Assembly: GCA_029266425.1 (NCBI GenBank)
Contig: JAQSWY010000018.1
Coordinates: forward strand, 37,451-101,450
Length of the DNA: 64,000 bases
Direction: 5' to 3'
Source: Xanthobacteraceae bacterium
GTDB taxonomy: Bacteria > Pseudomonadota > Alphaproteobacteria > Rhizobiales > Xanthobacteraceae
The notes below the pieces were generated by a model that was not told the DNA's origin, ran no database searches, and worked only from the letters and a program-made list of their open reading frames with translations. A program made the position numbers and the translations under genes. Positions 25,940-34,564 of the stretch are shown here, in pieces (the first letter of the stretch is position 1; every line of letters begins with the position of its first letter).

Positions 25940-26125
25940 GCTTGCCTCGCCTGTTAAGGACGCTTCGGCTTCGCGCCGCGTCTGCGTGGAATCCCCTGCC
26001 GGAGGGGTTGCGTATGGGATCGAACGCGGATGTAGAATGGGTCTATCCTGCCATGGCTGGCATGTGATTTGTATAGACCTAAACGAACAATATTTCTTCG
26101 AGGGACGTTCAACAGGAGCCGCGCG
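25940..26125. promoter_or_regulatory. Divergent promoter region with a 7-bp dyad
   Basis: The gap between the oxidase and the ABC binding-protein gene holds an inverted repeat GGTCTAT (26040-26046) and ATAGACC (26073-26079), and a small hairpin CCCCT/AGGGG at 25993-26007. The dyad just precedes an A+T-richer stretch that could be the transporter promoter. No regulator gene is adjacent. Confidence 0.4.
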
Positions 26126-27784
26126 ATGCCGAGTTTCGTCAGTCCCCTGAATCGCTGGAGACAGGGCAGGACCGAGCTTGAGAACGAGGTCATCGACCAG
26201 CTTCTCCTGGGGCAGCTCGATCGTCGTGCCTTCCTCCGCCACGGCAGCCGTATCGGCCTGTCGGCCGCGGTGATGGCCGGGGTGCTCCAGGGTGCCGGCC
26301 TCGCCCCGATCGGACGCGCTTTGGCGCAAGGCAAGCCAGGCGGCACCATCCGCGTCGCGCAGATCACGCCCTCCGGGGCCATCGAGCCTGTCTCCGTCGC
26401 CGATCAGGGCGGGCTGCTGCCACTGCAGATGGCCGGGGATTTCCTGGTCATGGACGGCCCCGACCTGATGCTTCGCCCGATGCTCGCGACCTCATGGAAG
26501 CCGAACGAGGACGGCAGCGTCTGGACCTTTACCCTCCGCGACGGCGTCAAATTCCACGACGGCCGTACCATGACGGCGGATGACGTCGTGGCGTCCATCG
26601 ATCGTCTGGCCGATCCGGCCAACGGCTCCAATGCGCTCTCCGCCTTCAAGGGCGTGCTTTCCAAGGGTGGAACGACCAAGGTCGACAATCGGACGGTGCG
26701 CTTCACCCTCGACGCGCCGAACGGCAATTTTCCCTATTACGTCTCGACCGACAATTACAATGCAATCATTTTGCCGGCTGACTACAAGGGTGACTTCGAG
26801 CAGAACTTCAATGCGACCGGCCCGTTCAAGCTGGAGAAGTACACGCCGAAGGTCTCCGCGAGCTTCGTCCGCAATCCGGACTATTGGGGCGGATCGGTGC
26901 TTCCGGAGCGCGTCGAGCTGAACTTCTACAACGAGCTGCAGCCGCAGGTCCTGGCGCTGCTCGGCGGGCAGATCGACCTCATTCAGCAAGTCTCCGTGCA
27001 GGGTGGGCAGAGCCTCCTGGACAATCCGGCCGTGAAAATCATACGGCTGAAGTCGAACGCCCACCGCCAAGTTCACATGAAGAACAAGGGCTCCTTCGCC
27101 GACAAGCGGGTGCGCCAGGCCATGGCGCTGACGCTCGACCGGCCGGCGATCATCAAGGGTCTCTTCCGCGGCCTGGCCGATCTCGGAAATGACAGCCCGT
27201 TCGCACCTGTCTTCCCCTCGACGGACACCTCGGTGCCGCAGCGCGTCAAGGACATCGCCAAGGCCAAGCAGCTCATGGCCGAGGCGGGAATGGCGGGTGG
27301 CTTCGACGTGACATTCACGACGATGCAGATGCAGGAACTGCCGACGCTCGCGACGCTCATCCGCAACGCGGGCGCCGAAATCGGCATCAAGATCAATCTG
27401 AAGATCGAGGATGTCGGCGCCTATTACGGTGACGCCGTGCCCGGCAAGTCGGATTGGCTGGATTCGGAGTTCGGCATGACCGACTATGGTCATCGCGGCA
27501 CGCCGAACATCTTCCTCGCCGCGCCGCTGCTGAGCACCGGCACCTGGAACTCCGCCGAGTTCAAGAACCCCAACTACGACAAGCTGGTCGCCGGCTATAT
27601 CGCGGCGCTCGATCCCGCCGCACAGAAGAAGCAGGCCGGCGCGATCCAGACATTGCTGGTCGATGAGACGCCGATCATCTTCCCGTACTTCTACGACTAT
27701 CTGACGGCCACCTCGGCCAAGCTGACAGGAGCGGAGCCCACAGCCATGGGGCAGATATTCCTCAACAAGGCCGGGTTCGCCTGA
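26126..27784 (+). CDS. Peptide/opine-type ABC transporter substrate-binding protein (SBP family 5)
   Basis: The ATG at 26126 behind CAGGAGCC gives 552 residues. A twin-arginine-like signal (DRRAFLRHGSRIG...ALAQG) is followed by the family 5 fold: GGTIRVAQ, SWKPNEDGSVWTFTLRDGVKFHDG (the PF00496 signature), PLTADDVV-like MTADDVVASIDRL and DKRVRQAMALTLDRPAIIKG. It captures peptides or other small solutes in the periplasm. It heads a four-gene operon with two permeases and a fused ATPase. Confidence 0.92.
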   Translation: MPSFVSPLNRWRQGRTELENEVIDQLLLGQLDRRAFLRHGSRIGLSAAVMAGVLQGAGLAPIGRALAQGKPGGTIRVAQITPSGAIEPVSVADQGGLLPLQMAGDFLVMDGPDLMLRPMLATSWKPNEDGSVWTFTLRDGVKFHDGRTMTADDVVASIDRLADPANGSNALSAFKGVLSKGGTTKVDNRTVRFTLDAPNGNFPYYVSTDNYNAIILPADYKGDFEQNFNATGPFKLEKYTPKVSASFVRNPDYWGGSVLPERVELNFYNELQPQVLALLGGQIDLIQQVSVQGGQSLLDNPAVKIIRLKSNAHRQVHMKNKGSFADKRVRQAMALTLDRPAIIKGLFRGLADLGNDSPFAPVFPSTDTSVPQRVKDIAKAKQLMAEAGMAGGFDVTFTTMQMQELPTLATLIRNAGAEIGIKINLKIEDVGAYYGDAVPGKSDWLDSEFGMTDYGHRGTPNIFLAAPLLSTGTWNSAEFKNPNYDKLVAGYIAALDPAAQKKQAGAIQTLLVDETPIIFPYFYDYLTATSAKLTGAEPTAMGQIFLNKAGFA

Positions 27785-27790
27785 TCGGCG

Positions 27791-28756
27791 ATGACGGGCG
27801 CGCTGGGCCCCTTCGTTCTGAAAAGGCTGGCACTGAGCCTCCTCACCTTGTGGCTGCTCAGCGTCGTGGTCTTCTTCGGCTGCCAGGTTCTCCCGGGGGA
27901 TCCCGCCCGGGCGATCCTCGGACCGCTGGCCGACCCGCGTGCGGTGGCGGCGCTGAACGAGAAGCTTGGCGCCGACAGGCCGGCGATCGAGATCTATCTC
28001 TCCTGGATCGGCGGCCTTCTGACCGGCGATATGGGGCAGTCTTATGCCTATCGCGCGCCAGTTGCCCCCTTCATCGGGACTGCGCTGGTCAATTCGCTGA
28101 AGCTCGCGGCCACGGTGTTCGCCATCGTCGTCCCGCTCGGCATCGGCGCCGGCACCCTCGCGGCCTTGCGCGCCGGGCGCCCGCTCGACCGCGTGATCAG
28201 CGTTGCCGGGCTGTCGCTGACGGTCATTCCCGAATTTGTATCCTCGATCGCGCTGATCCTCGTCTTCGCGGTGCTGCTGCACTGGCTGCCGCTCTCGGCG
28301 AGCTGGCCGCCCGGCAGCGGGCCGCTGGTGCAGCTGCAGCACCTCATCCTGCCCGCCCTGCCGCTCGTGATCGTGCTGTTCGGCTACATCGCCCGCATGA
28401 CGCGGGCCGGCATGGTGGAGGCGCTGTCGGCCGATTACACGCGCACGGCCGTGCTCAAGGGCCTGCCGTGGCGCACCGTGCTGTCGCGCCATGTGCTGCG
28501 CAACGCCTTGCTGCCAACCATCACCGTGATTGCCGCGCAGATGGGCTATGCGCTCGGCGGGCTCGTGGTGGTGGAATCGCTGTTCCGCTATCAGGGGATC
28601 GGCAGCCTGGTGCTCGGCGCCGCCCGGGCCAAGGATTTCGCCATGCTGCAGGCCGGCATTCTGACGGTTGGCGCCTGCTTCGTCGTGACGACGCTCGCGG
28701 CCGACATGCTGACGACGATGCTCGATCCCCGGCTGCGAACCGGTGGTCGCCGATGA
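27791..28756 (+). CDS. ABC transporter permease (DppB type)
   Basis: The 321-residue protein has six membrane helices and the DppB landmarks: FFGCQVLPGDPARAILG near the N-terminus, SLSLTVIPEF-like GLSLTVIPEFVSSIALIL and the coupling loop TAVLKGLPWRTVLSRHVLRNAL. It follows the binding-protein gene by 6 bp and overlaps the next permease by 4 bp. Confidence 0.92.
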   Translation: MTGALGPFVLKRLALSLLTLWLLSVVVFFGCQVLPGDPARAILGPLADPRAVAALNEKLGADRPAIEIYLSWIGGLLTGDMGQSYAYRAPVAPFIGTALVNSLKLAATVFAIVVPLGIGAGTLAALRAGRPLDRVISVAGLSLTVIPEFVSSIALILVFAVLLHWLPLSASWPPGSGPLVQLQHLILPALPLVIVLFGYIARMTRAGMVEALSADYTRTAVLKGLPWRTVLSRHVLRNALLPTITVIAAQMGYALGGLVVVESLFRYQGIGSLVLGAARAKDFAMLQAGILTVGACFVVTTLAADMLTTMLDPRLRTGGRR

Positions 28757-29652
28757 CCGACATCGTTCCCCTCGTAAAACCGTCCCCCTCGGTCGAACTC
28801 GCACCTGCACCCGCCCGTATCGACGGTCCGGGGCGCGGGGGCATCGGCTCGCTCCTGCGCACCCCGAGCTTCCTGGTGGGGCTCGCGATCCTGATGTTCT
28901 GGGCGATCTGCGCCCTGTTCGCGCCGTCCTTCGTGCCCTATGACCCCTATGCCGACGACCTGTTGAACATCCTGCAGCCGCCCTCCGCCGAGCATTGGTT
29001 CGGCACCGACCAGATCGGACGAGATGTATTCTCGCGGGTTCTGGTCGGCGCGCGCGGGATCCTGACCATAGCGCCGCTCGCGACCATCGTCGGCACGCTC
29101 GCCGGCACCGCCATAGGTCTCATCACCGGCTATTTCGGCGGATGGGTGGACGCGATCGTCGGGCGTCTCCTGGAAGTCATGCTCTCGCTGCCGCTCATCA
29201 TCGTCGCGCTGCTGGTGCTCGTCGCGCTGGGGCCCTCTACCCCAACCGTGGTCGTTGTGGTCGGCCTTGTCTTCGCGCCCCTCGTGGCCCGCACCGTGCG
29301 CGCCGCGGTTCTCACCGAGCGTCATCTCGACTATGTGGCGGCGGCGGCGGTGCGCGGCGAGAGCGCGCCCTACATCATGGCCACCGAGATACTTCCGAAC
29401 ATCCTGCCGCCGATCATCGTCGAGGCCACGGTGCGGCTCGGCTATGCCATCTTCACCATCGCGTCGCTGAGCTTCCTCGGCTTCGGCGTGCAACCACCCT
29501 CGCCCGACTGGGGCCTGTCGATCGCCGAGAACTATGGCGTCCTGATCGGCGGCTTTTGGTGGACCGTGGTGTTCGACACCGCTGCGACGGCCTCGCTGAT
29601 CGTCGGGGTGAATCTCTTTGCTGACTCCCTGCAGAGGGCGCTGGCAGAATGA
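28753..29652 (+). CDS. ABC transporter permease (DppC type)
   Basis: The ATG at 28753 overlaps the previous stop (ATGA) and gives 299 residues; a longer open frame upstream is a shadow of the first permease. The N-terminus is cytoplasmic, then LVGLAILMFWAICALFAPSF, the DppC hallmark EHWFGTDQIGRDVFSRVLVGAR and the coupling loop (DYVAAAAVRGESAPYIMATEIL). It forms the heterodimeric channel with the preceding permease. Confidence 0.92.
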   Translation: MTDIVPLVKPSPSVELAPAPARIDGPGRGGIGSLLRTPSFLVGLAILMFWAICALFAPSFVPYDPYADDLLNILQPPSAEHWFGTDQIGRDVFSRVLVGARGILTIAPLATIVGTLAGTAIGLITGYFGGWVDAIVGRLLEVMLSLPLIIVALLVLVALGPSTPTVVVVVGLVFAPLVARTVRAAVLTERHLDYVAAAAVRGESAPYIMATEILPNILPPIIVEATVRLGYAIFTIASLSFLGFGVQPPSPDWGLSIAENYGVLIGGFWWTVVFDTAATASLIVGVNLFADSLQRALAE

Positions 29653-31682
29653 TGGATGCAGCCGTTCCGCTCGGCGTTCTCAAGCTCGACGATCTGAGCG
29701 TCTCCTATCGCGTGCGCGGCCGCGACATACCCGTGCTGAGTGAGGTGAACCTGTCCATCGCCAAAGGCGAAGTCTATGGGCTGGTCGGCGAATCCGGCTC
29801 GGGAAAATCCACCGTGGCGCTCGCCGTGCAGCGTGTACTGCCGCCGAGTGGACGCATCTCGGGCGGACGCGCGCTGATCAACGGGCGGGATGTCTCCTCG
29901 CTCGACCGCACGGCCTTGCGCCAGATGCGCAGCCGCGAGGTCGCCATGGTGTTCCAGGATCCCGGGCGTGCGCTGAACCCGTCACTGACCATCGGCCGCC
30001 AGATGGCCGAGGTCTTCGAGCTTCTGGGGGCCACGCGCGGCGAGGCGCTCCGGCGCGCCGAGGATATGCTCGGGCACGTGCGCATATCCGCCCCCGCCCG
30101 CGTCATGGAGCGCTACCCGCACCAATTGTCCGGAGGCATGCAGCAGCGGGTGGTGATCGCCATGGCGCTCGCCAAGGACCCCTCGCTGCTCATCCTCGAC
30201 GAGCCGACGACCGGCCTCGACGCCACCATAGAAGCCGAGATACTCGATCTCGTCGACACGCTCCGGCGCGAGTTCGGCGCCTCCATCCTGTTCATCAGCC
30301 ACAATCTCGGTGCCATCGCCGGGCTGTGCGACCGGGTCGGCGTGCTCTATGCCGGCCGCCTCGTGGAAGAAGGGCCGGTCGGAACCTTGTTTCGCGATCC
30401 GCACCATCCCTATACGGCCGGCCTGCTGCGCTGCCTGCCGCGGCCCGGCCTGCGCAAGAGCGCCGCTCCGCTCGACACCATCCCCGGATTCCCGCCGGCC
30501 CCCGGCTCCATCACCACCGGCTGCGTCTTCGCACCGCGCTGCGGCCTGGCAGATGAGCCCTGCCGCTCCCTCGATCCGCCGCTGGTACCGACTGGCGAAG
30601 GACGTGTGAGCCGATGTCACCACCATGAGCGGGTCGACGCCCTTCCCCACACCGAGCTCCGCCCGGTTCCACCGGCGCGGGGCGCGGCCGAACGCGCGGC
30701 CGAGACCCCGGTTCTCGAACTCGCGGCGCTCTCCAAGACCTATGGCCTCGCGCCCTATGCGGTCCATGCGCTCCGTGACGTCACGCTGCGGCTGATGCCG
30801 GGCGAGACGCTGGGCCTCGTCGGGGAATCCGGCAGCGGCAAGACCACACTCGCCCATGCCCTGCTCGGGCTCACGGCTCCCGATGCGGGCGGACGCATGG
30901 CGCTGGACGGCGCCGTACTGGCTCCGGAGGTGCGCCAGCGTTCGCCGGACCAGATCAAGACGCTGCAGATCGTCTTCCAGAACCCGGACTCCGCGCTCAA
31001 CCGCTCCCACACCGTCAGTCGTCTCGTCGGCCGGGCGGTGACGCGGCTGGGCGGGTTGAAGGGCGCCCTGCGCCAGGCGCAGGTGACCCGCCTGCTGGAG
31101 GCGGTGCGCCTCACCGCCCGCCAACTCGCCGCCCGCCCCCGCCAGCTGTCCGGCGGCATGAAGCAGCGCGTCGCCGTCGCCCGCGCCTTCGCCGGCAATC
31201 CCCGGCTGGTGGTCTGCGACGAGCCGACCTCCGCGCTCGACGTTTCCGTGCAGGCGGCAATCCTCAACCTGCTGGCCGAGTTGCAGGCGGAGCGGCAGGT
31301 TGCCTATCTGCTGATCTCGCATGACCTCGGCGTCGTGCGCTACCTGTCGGACTGGATCGCGGTGCTCTACCTCGGGCGGCTTCTCGAGGTCGGCCCGGCT
31401 TTGAGGGTGCTCGACGGCCCACATCATCCTTATACCGAAGCGCTGCTGTCGGCTGCGCCGTCGGTCACCGGCCAGCGCAGCGGCCGGATCCGGCTCACCG
31501 GCGCGATCCCGAGCGGCGTCAATCCGCCGGCGGGCTGTCTGTTCCACACCCGCTGCCCGCGGCGCTTCGGCCCCATCTGCGAAACGCAGGAGCCGCCGCT
31601 CGTGGCCGATGCGGACGGCCACGCGATCCGTTGTCATCTCCCGCGCGAGAAACTCGGGCGCAGCCCGACGGAACCTATCTGA
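29649..31682 (+). CDS. Fused dipeptide-type ABC transporter ATPase (two nucleotide-binding domains)
   Basis: The 677-residue protein joins two ATPases (DppD plus DppF type). Each half has a Walker A (GESGSGKS at 47-54; GESGSGKT in the second half), a signature LSGGM, and a Walker B (LLILDEPTTGLDA; LVVCDEPTSALDV). Each half ends in the oligopeptide-type C-terminal cysteine region (GCVFAPRCGLADEPC; GCLFHTRCPRRFGPIC), which in some relatives holds an iron-sulfur cluster. It powers the two permeases. The start overlaps the permease stop. It converges on the PhnD-like gene with only 6 bp between. Confidence 0.93.
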   Translation: MMDAAVPLGVLKLDDLSVSYRVRGRDIPVLSEVNLSIAKGEVYGLVGESGSGKSTVALAVQRVLPPSGRISGGRALINGRDVSSLDRTALRQMRSREVAMVFQDPGRALNPSLTIGRQMAEVFELLGATRGEALRRAEDMLGHVRISAPARVMERYPHQLSGGMQQRVVIAMALAKDPSLLILDEPTTGLDATIEAEILDLVDTLRREFGASILFISHNLGAIAGLCDRVGVLYAGRLVEEGPVGTLFRDPHHPYTAGLLRCLPRPGLRKSAAPLDTIPGFPPAPGSITTGCVFAPRCGLADEPCRSLDPPLVPTGEGRVSRCHHHERVDALPHTELRPVPPARGAAERAAETPVLELAALSKTYGLAPYAVHALRDVTLRLMPGETLGLVGESGSGKTTLAHALLGLTAPDAGGRMALDGAVLAPEVRQRSPDQIKTLQIVFQNPDSALNRSHTVSRLVGRAVTRLGGLKGALRQAQVTRLLEAVRLTARQLAARPRQLSGGMKQRVAVARAFAGNPRLVVCDEPTSALDVSVQAAILNLLAELQAERQVAYLLISHDLGVVRYLSDWIAVLYLGRLLEVGPALRVLDGPHHPYTEALLSAAPSVTGQRSGRIRLTGAIPSGVNPPAGCLFHTRCPRRFGPICETQEPPLVADADGHAIRCHLPREKLGRSPTEPI

Positions 31683-31688
31683 GGCCGC

Positions 31689-32510
31689 TCAGGCGAGCGT
31701 CGGATAACCCGCGGCCACCCCTTCCGCTTCGTAGCGGAGAAGGACGGCGTAGTCCGCACGGCCGGCCGGCTCGACGCGCCGTAGTGCCAGATCGCCGATG
31801 AGCGGCTCCTGTTCGGCCTCTGCGATGGCCTCGTTGAGCGCCTGCCTCAGCACGTCCACCTCTTCCGCCGAGGCGCCGCCGTGGGTGACGAAGGGCAGCG
31901 CCGGGCCCGACGCCGTACGGGCGAGGATGCGCAGGCCGGAGGTCAGGTCCGGTCGATGCCGCGCGGCAAGGCCGAAGGTGACGCAATCGACGGCGGCGAC
32001 CGCCGTCTCGCCGCGCCGGACGCTTTCCATGCTGTGGAGATGCCCGCCGGTCTCAACCACAGCTCCGAAGAAACGCCCGTCCCGCGCCAGAGGGGCAACA
32101 GCGTGCCGCAACAGGTTCATGCCGGTATTGCTGTGATCATCATTCAGCGCCAAACGGCAGCCCCGGAGATCATCGAGATCCTTGAAGCGCGCGCCTTCCG
32201 GGACGATGACGAAGCTGCAATGGCTCGTCCCGTCACAGCCGGGCAGGTCATAGACCGGCGTGCCGATGAGCGTCACCGCCTCGCCCAAATGGGTCATCAG
32301 CGGATAGCCGCAGGTCTGGCCGACGAGGAGACGCGGATCGTGCCAGATCTCAGCGAGCGGACGCGCGCGGTCGAGGGCGTCCGACATACCGGAATATCCG
32401 TGTACGGCGAGACGGGTGCGCATGGCGGTCCACAACGCGTCGTTCGCAGACTGGAGCCAAAGCGGGTCGTACATGCCGAGATTGGCGATCCACGGACCGG
32501 CGCTGGTCAT
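31689..32510 (-). CDS. PhnD/SsuA-type substrate-binding-fold protein without signal peptide
   Basis: The 273-residue protein has the PhnD-like periplasmic-binding fold: IANLGMYDPLWLQSANDALW, GQTCGYPLMTHLGEAVTLIGTPVY, FKDLDDLRGCRLALNDDHSNTGMN and VAAVDCVTFGLAARHRPDL. Relatives bind phosphonates or phosphite for ABC import. Here no signal peptide is seen in the native start, and no phn ABC permease or ATPase is adjacent, so it may work in the cytoplasm as a sensor or enzyme-like binder. The start overlaps the EamA gene (ATGA), making it the last gene of a coupled desaturase-exporter unit. Confidence 0.8.
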   Translation of the reverse strand: MTSAGPWIANLGMYDPLWLQSANDALWTAMRTRLAVHGYSGMSDALDRARPLAEIWHDPRLLVGQTCGYPLMTHLGEAVTLIGTPVYDLPGCDGTSHCSFVIVPEGARFKDLDDLRGCRLALNDDHSNTGMNLLRHAVAPLARDGRFFGAVVETGGHLHSMESVRRGETAVAAVDCVTFGLAARHRPDLTSGLRILARTASGPALPFVTHGGASAEEVDVLRQALNEAIAEAEQEPLIGDLALRRVEPAGRADYAVLLRYEAEGVAAGYPTLA

Positions 32511-33493
32511 GATGCCTCCACCTGCCGGCCGTCGGCGGGCAGTTCCTCACTGCCGCGCCGCGCGCCGAGGACGACGAGCACCGCCGATGCGCCGATGAGC
32601 ACGGCGCCGATGAGCGCCGGCGGCGCCGGCCACTCGGCATACATCGCCGCGCCGAACATCAGCGCCCAGACGAGGCGGGAAACATCGAGCGGGATCACCA
32701 CCGCGGCGCTGGCGCGCCGCATCGCCTCGAGAAAGAAGACCTGGCCGAGCACGTTGCACACCGCGAAGAGGCCGAGCCAGCCGAAATCCTGCGGGCTCGG
32801 CCACGCCCAGACCGGCACCGCCAGGAGACCGGCGAGCGCGCCCATGCCGATCGCCAGCAGAAGCGCGCTCACCGCGCTGCCGTCGCCGCGGGACTGGAGC
32901 TTGGCAACCAGCATGGAGCCGGCGAACAGCACCGCCGAGCCAAGGGCGGCGGCGGCCCCGAAGGCCTCGCCCGCTCCTGCAAGCCCGGAACCAGAGTCTG
33001 TGCCGGATCCTGCGCCAGATCCCATGCCTGGCCCCACGATAAGAGCGGCGCCGCCGAGACCTGCGGCGATGGCGATCCATTGCAGCGGGAACACGCGCTC
33101 GCCCAGCACCGCCCGGCTCCCCATCGCCGCGAAGAGTATGGCGGTGAAACCGAGGGCGGTAGCCTCCGCGAGCGGCAGGCTGCGCAAAGCAAGATACCAG
33201 ACGAGGATCGCGCCGCCGTTCAGGATGGAGCGCAGGGCATGCAGCGGCAATCTTCGCCGCTCGACGCGCGGGCGGCCGGCGATCACCCAGAGCGGCAGCA
33301 GCAGCAGGACGCTGAAGAACTCGCGCCAGAACACGAGCACGAAGGGGTGCAGGGTCTGGCTGACCCCGCGCACCGCCGCTTCCATGAAGGCGACGACGAG
33401 GCCCGAGGCGAGCATGAAGGCGGCGCCGGCAAGAGTGCTGCGCGAGACCGTGCTGCGCGATACGGTGCTGCGTAGAATTCCGCCCAGCCTCAT
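32507..33493 (-). CDS. EamA-family (DMT superfamily) transporter
   Basis: From the ATG at 33491-33493 it has 328 residues with about ten membrane helices in two EamA repeats. The loop joining the repeats is a glycine/serine-rich linker (GMGSGAGSGTDSGSG). The first dozen residues contain a short repeat (STVSRSTVSRST) from a 15-bp DNA repeat at about 33436-33475. DMT transporters export or exchange small metabolites. Its end and start both overlap neighbouring genes by 4 bp, so it is translationally tied to the desaturase and the PhnD-like protein. Confidence 0.88.
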   Translation of the reverse strand: MRLGGILRSTVSRSTVSRSTLAGAAFMLASGLVVAFMEAAVRGVSQTLHPFVLVFWREFFSVLLLLPLWVIAGRPRVERRRLPLHALRSILNGGAILVWYLALRSLPLAEATALGFTAILFAAMGSRAVLGERVFPLQWIAIAAGLGGAALIVGPGMGSGAGSGTDSGSGLAGAGEAFGAAAALGSAVLFAGSMLVAKLQSRGDGSAVSALLLAIGMGALAGLLAVPVWAWPSPQDFGWLGLFAVCNVLGQVFFLEAMRRASAAVVIPLDVSRLVWALMFGAAMYAEWPAPPALIGAVLIGASAVLVVLGARRGSEELPADGRQVEAS

Positions 33494-34437
33494 GGATCGA
33501 GGGGGGCGCGGCCGAGGGGATGCTCCGGCTGGTCGTGCGGGCGCATCAGGTAACGGCGGAATACCTCGCCATAGCCCCTGTAGACCAGGCCGCCATTGCC
33601 TTCCAGGAACGCGGCGCGGTGGGCGTGATAGAAATCCGGCAGCCGGTACCAGGGAAGCGTCGGATGCGCGTGATGCACGGCGTGGAGATTGTTGTTGAGA
33701 AACAAAAGGCCGAGCACCGGCGAATTCTCCACGATGGCGCTGCGCTTGGATACGGCGCTCTCCGCCTTGTGCTCGACGAAGGAGCGGACCATCTGCAACG
33801 CCGTCCCAGGATAGAGGAACAGCACGGCATAGGCGAGCGGATCGAAGTCGCAGATGAAGACGAGCCAGGCGAGGATGCCGGCGCAGCCGGCGAGGTGATA
33901 CGCCCAGATCCGGATGAGCAGGCGATCGCCGGCCAGCATCGCCTTTGCCTCCGAAAGCAGGAAGCGGCTCACCGACCAGAACGGTCCGATCACCAGCCGC
34001 CCGATGAGGCGCGTCTGCGCCTTCACCAGAAAGCGCCCCACCGAGCCGAGCCGCGCCCAGTCCTCTTCGGTCCAGTAAAAAGACTCCGGATCGTCGAGCG
34101 GATCGGTCAGCCGTTCGTCGCGATGGTGGCACAGATGCAGCATCCGGTAGCGCGCGAAGGGCAGCCAGAGCGACAGCGGGGTTGAGCCGAGGACCCTGTT
34201 GAAGGCGCGCCAGCGCGTCGGGTGGCCGTGGATGATCTCGTGCTGGAGAGAGCCCTGCCAGGCGATGACCCAGGCGCCGAGAGGCAAGAGCAGCAGCGTC
34301 GGCAGGCTGGCGTGGAAAAATGTCAACAGCGCCCACCCGCCATTGATCGCGATGGCGAGAAAGAGCGTCGGCCATTCGACGGCGGCGCGGCGGTTTGGAA
34401 TGGCGCGAATCGCGCCCTGAGCTTCGATGATCGACAT
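33490..34437 (-). CDS. Membrane fatty acid desaturase/hydroxylase family protein
   Basis: The 315-residue protein has the three histidine boxes of the diiron membrane desaturase family: HEIIHGH (66-72), HLCHH (101-105) and HAVHH (252-256), set between hydrophobic hairpins (about 25-63 and 180-213). The family includes acyl desaturases, hydroxylases and ketolases. It is the first gene of a coupled three-gene operon with an EamA transporter and a PhnD-like protein and is divergent from an XRE regulator. That context is unusual for lipid desaturation and suggests a small imported or exported molecule may be the substrate, which is inference. Confidence 0.87.
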   Translation of the reverse strand: MSIIEAQGAIRAIPNRRAAVEWPTLFLAIAINGGWALLTFFHASLPTLLLLPLGAWVIAWQGSLQHEIIHGHPTRWRAFNRVLGSTPLSLWLPFARYRMLHLCHHRDERLTDPLDDPESFYWTEEDWARLGSVGRFLVKAQTRLIGRLVIGPFWSVSRFLLSEAKAMLAGDRLLIRIWAYHLAGCAGILAWLVFICDFDPLAYAVLFLYPGTALQMVRSFVEHKAESAVSKRSAIVENSPVLGLLFLNNNLHAVHHAHPTLPWYRLPDFYHAHRAAFLEGNGGLVYRGYGEVFRRYLMRPHDQPEHPLGRAPLDP

Positions 34438-34564
34438 GGTACGATCATCCCGCTCGCATCGATCTTGGACAACGCGGGATTACCATCCAAAGCGAGGGAA
34501 TTGTCGCGCAAAGTGCCCATATGTTGATAATATACAGCACATGATGTGATTTGAGAGCACTCTC
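34438..34564. promoter_or_regulatory. Divergent promoter region between desaturase operon and XRE regulator
   Basis: The 127-bp gap contains an A+T-rich stretch at about 34520-34552 (including TTGATAATATACA) and the dyad GAGAGCACTCTC at about 34552-34563, directly before the regulator start. The dyad is a candidate autoregulatory site of the XRE protein. Confidence 0.4.
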
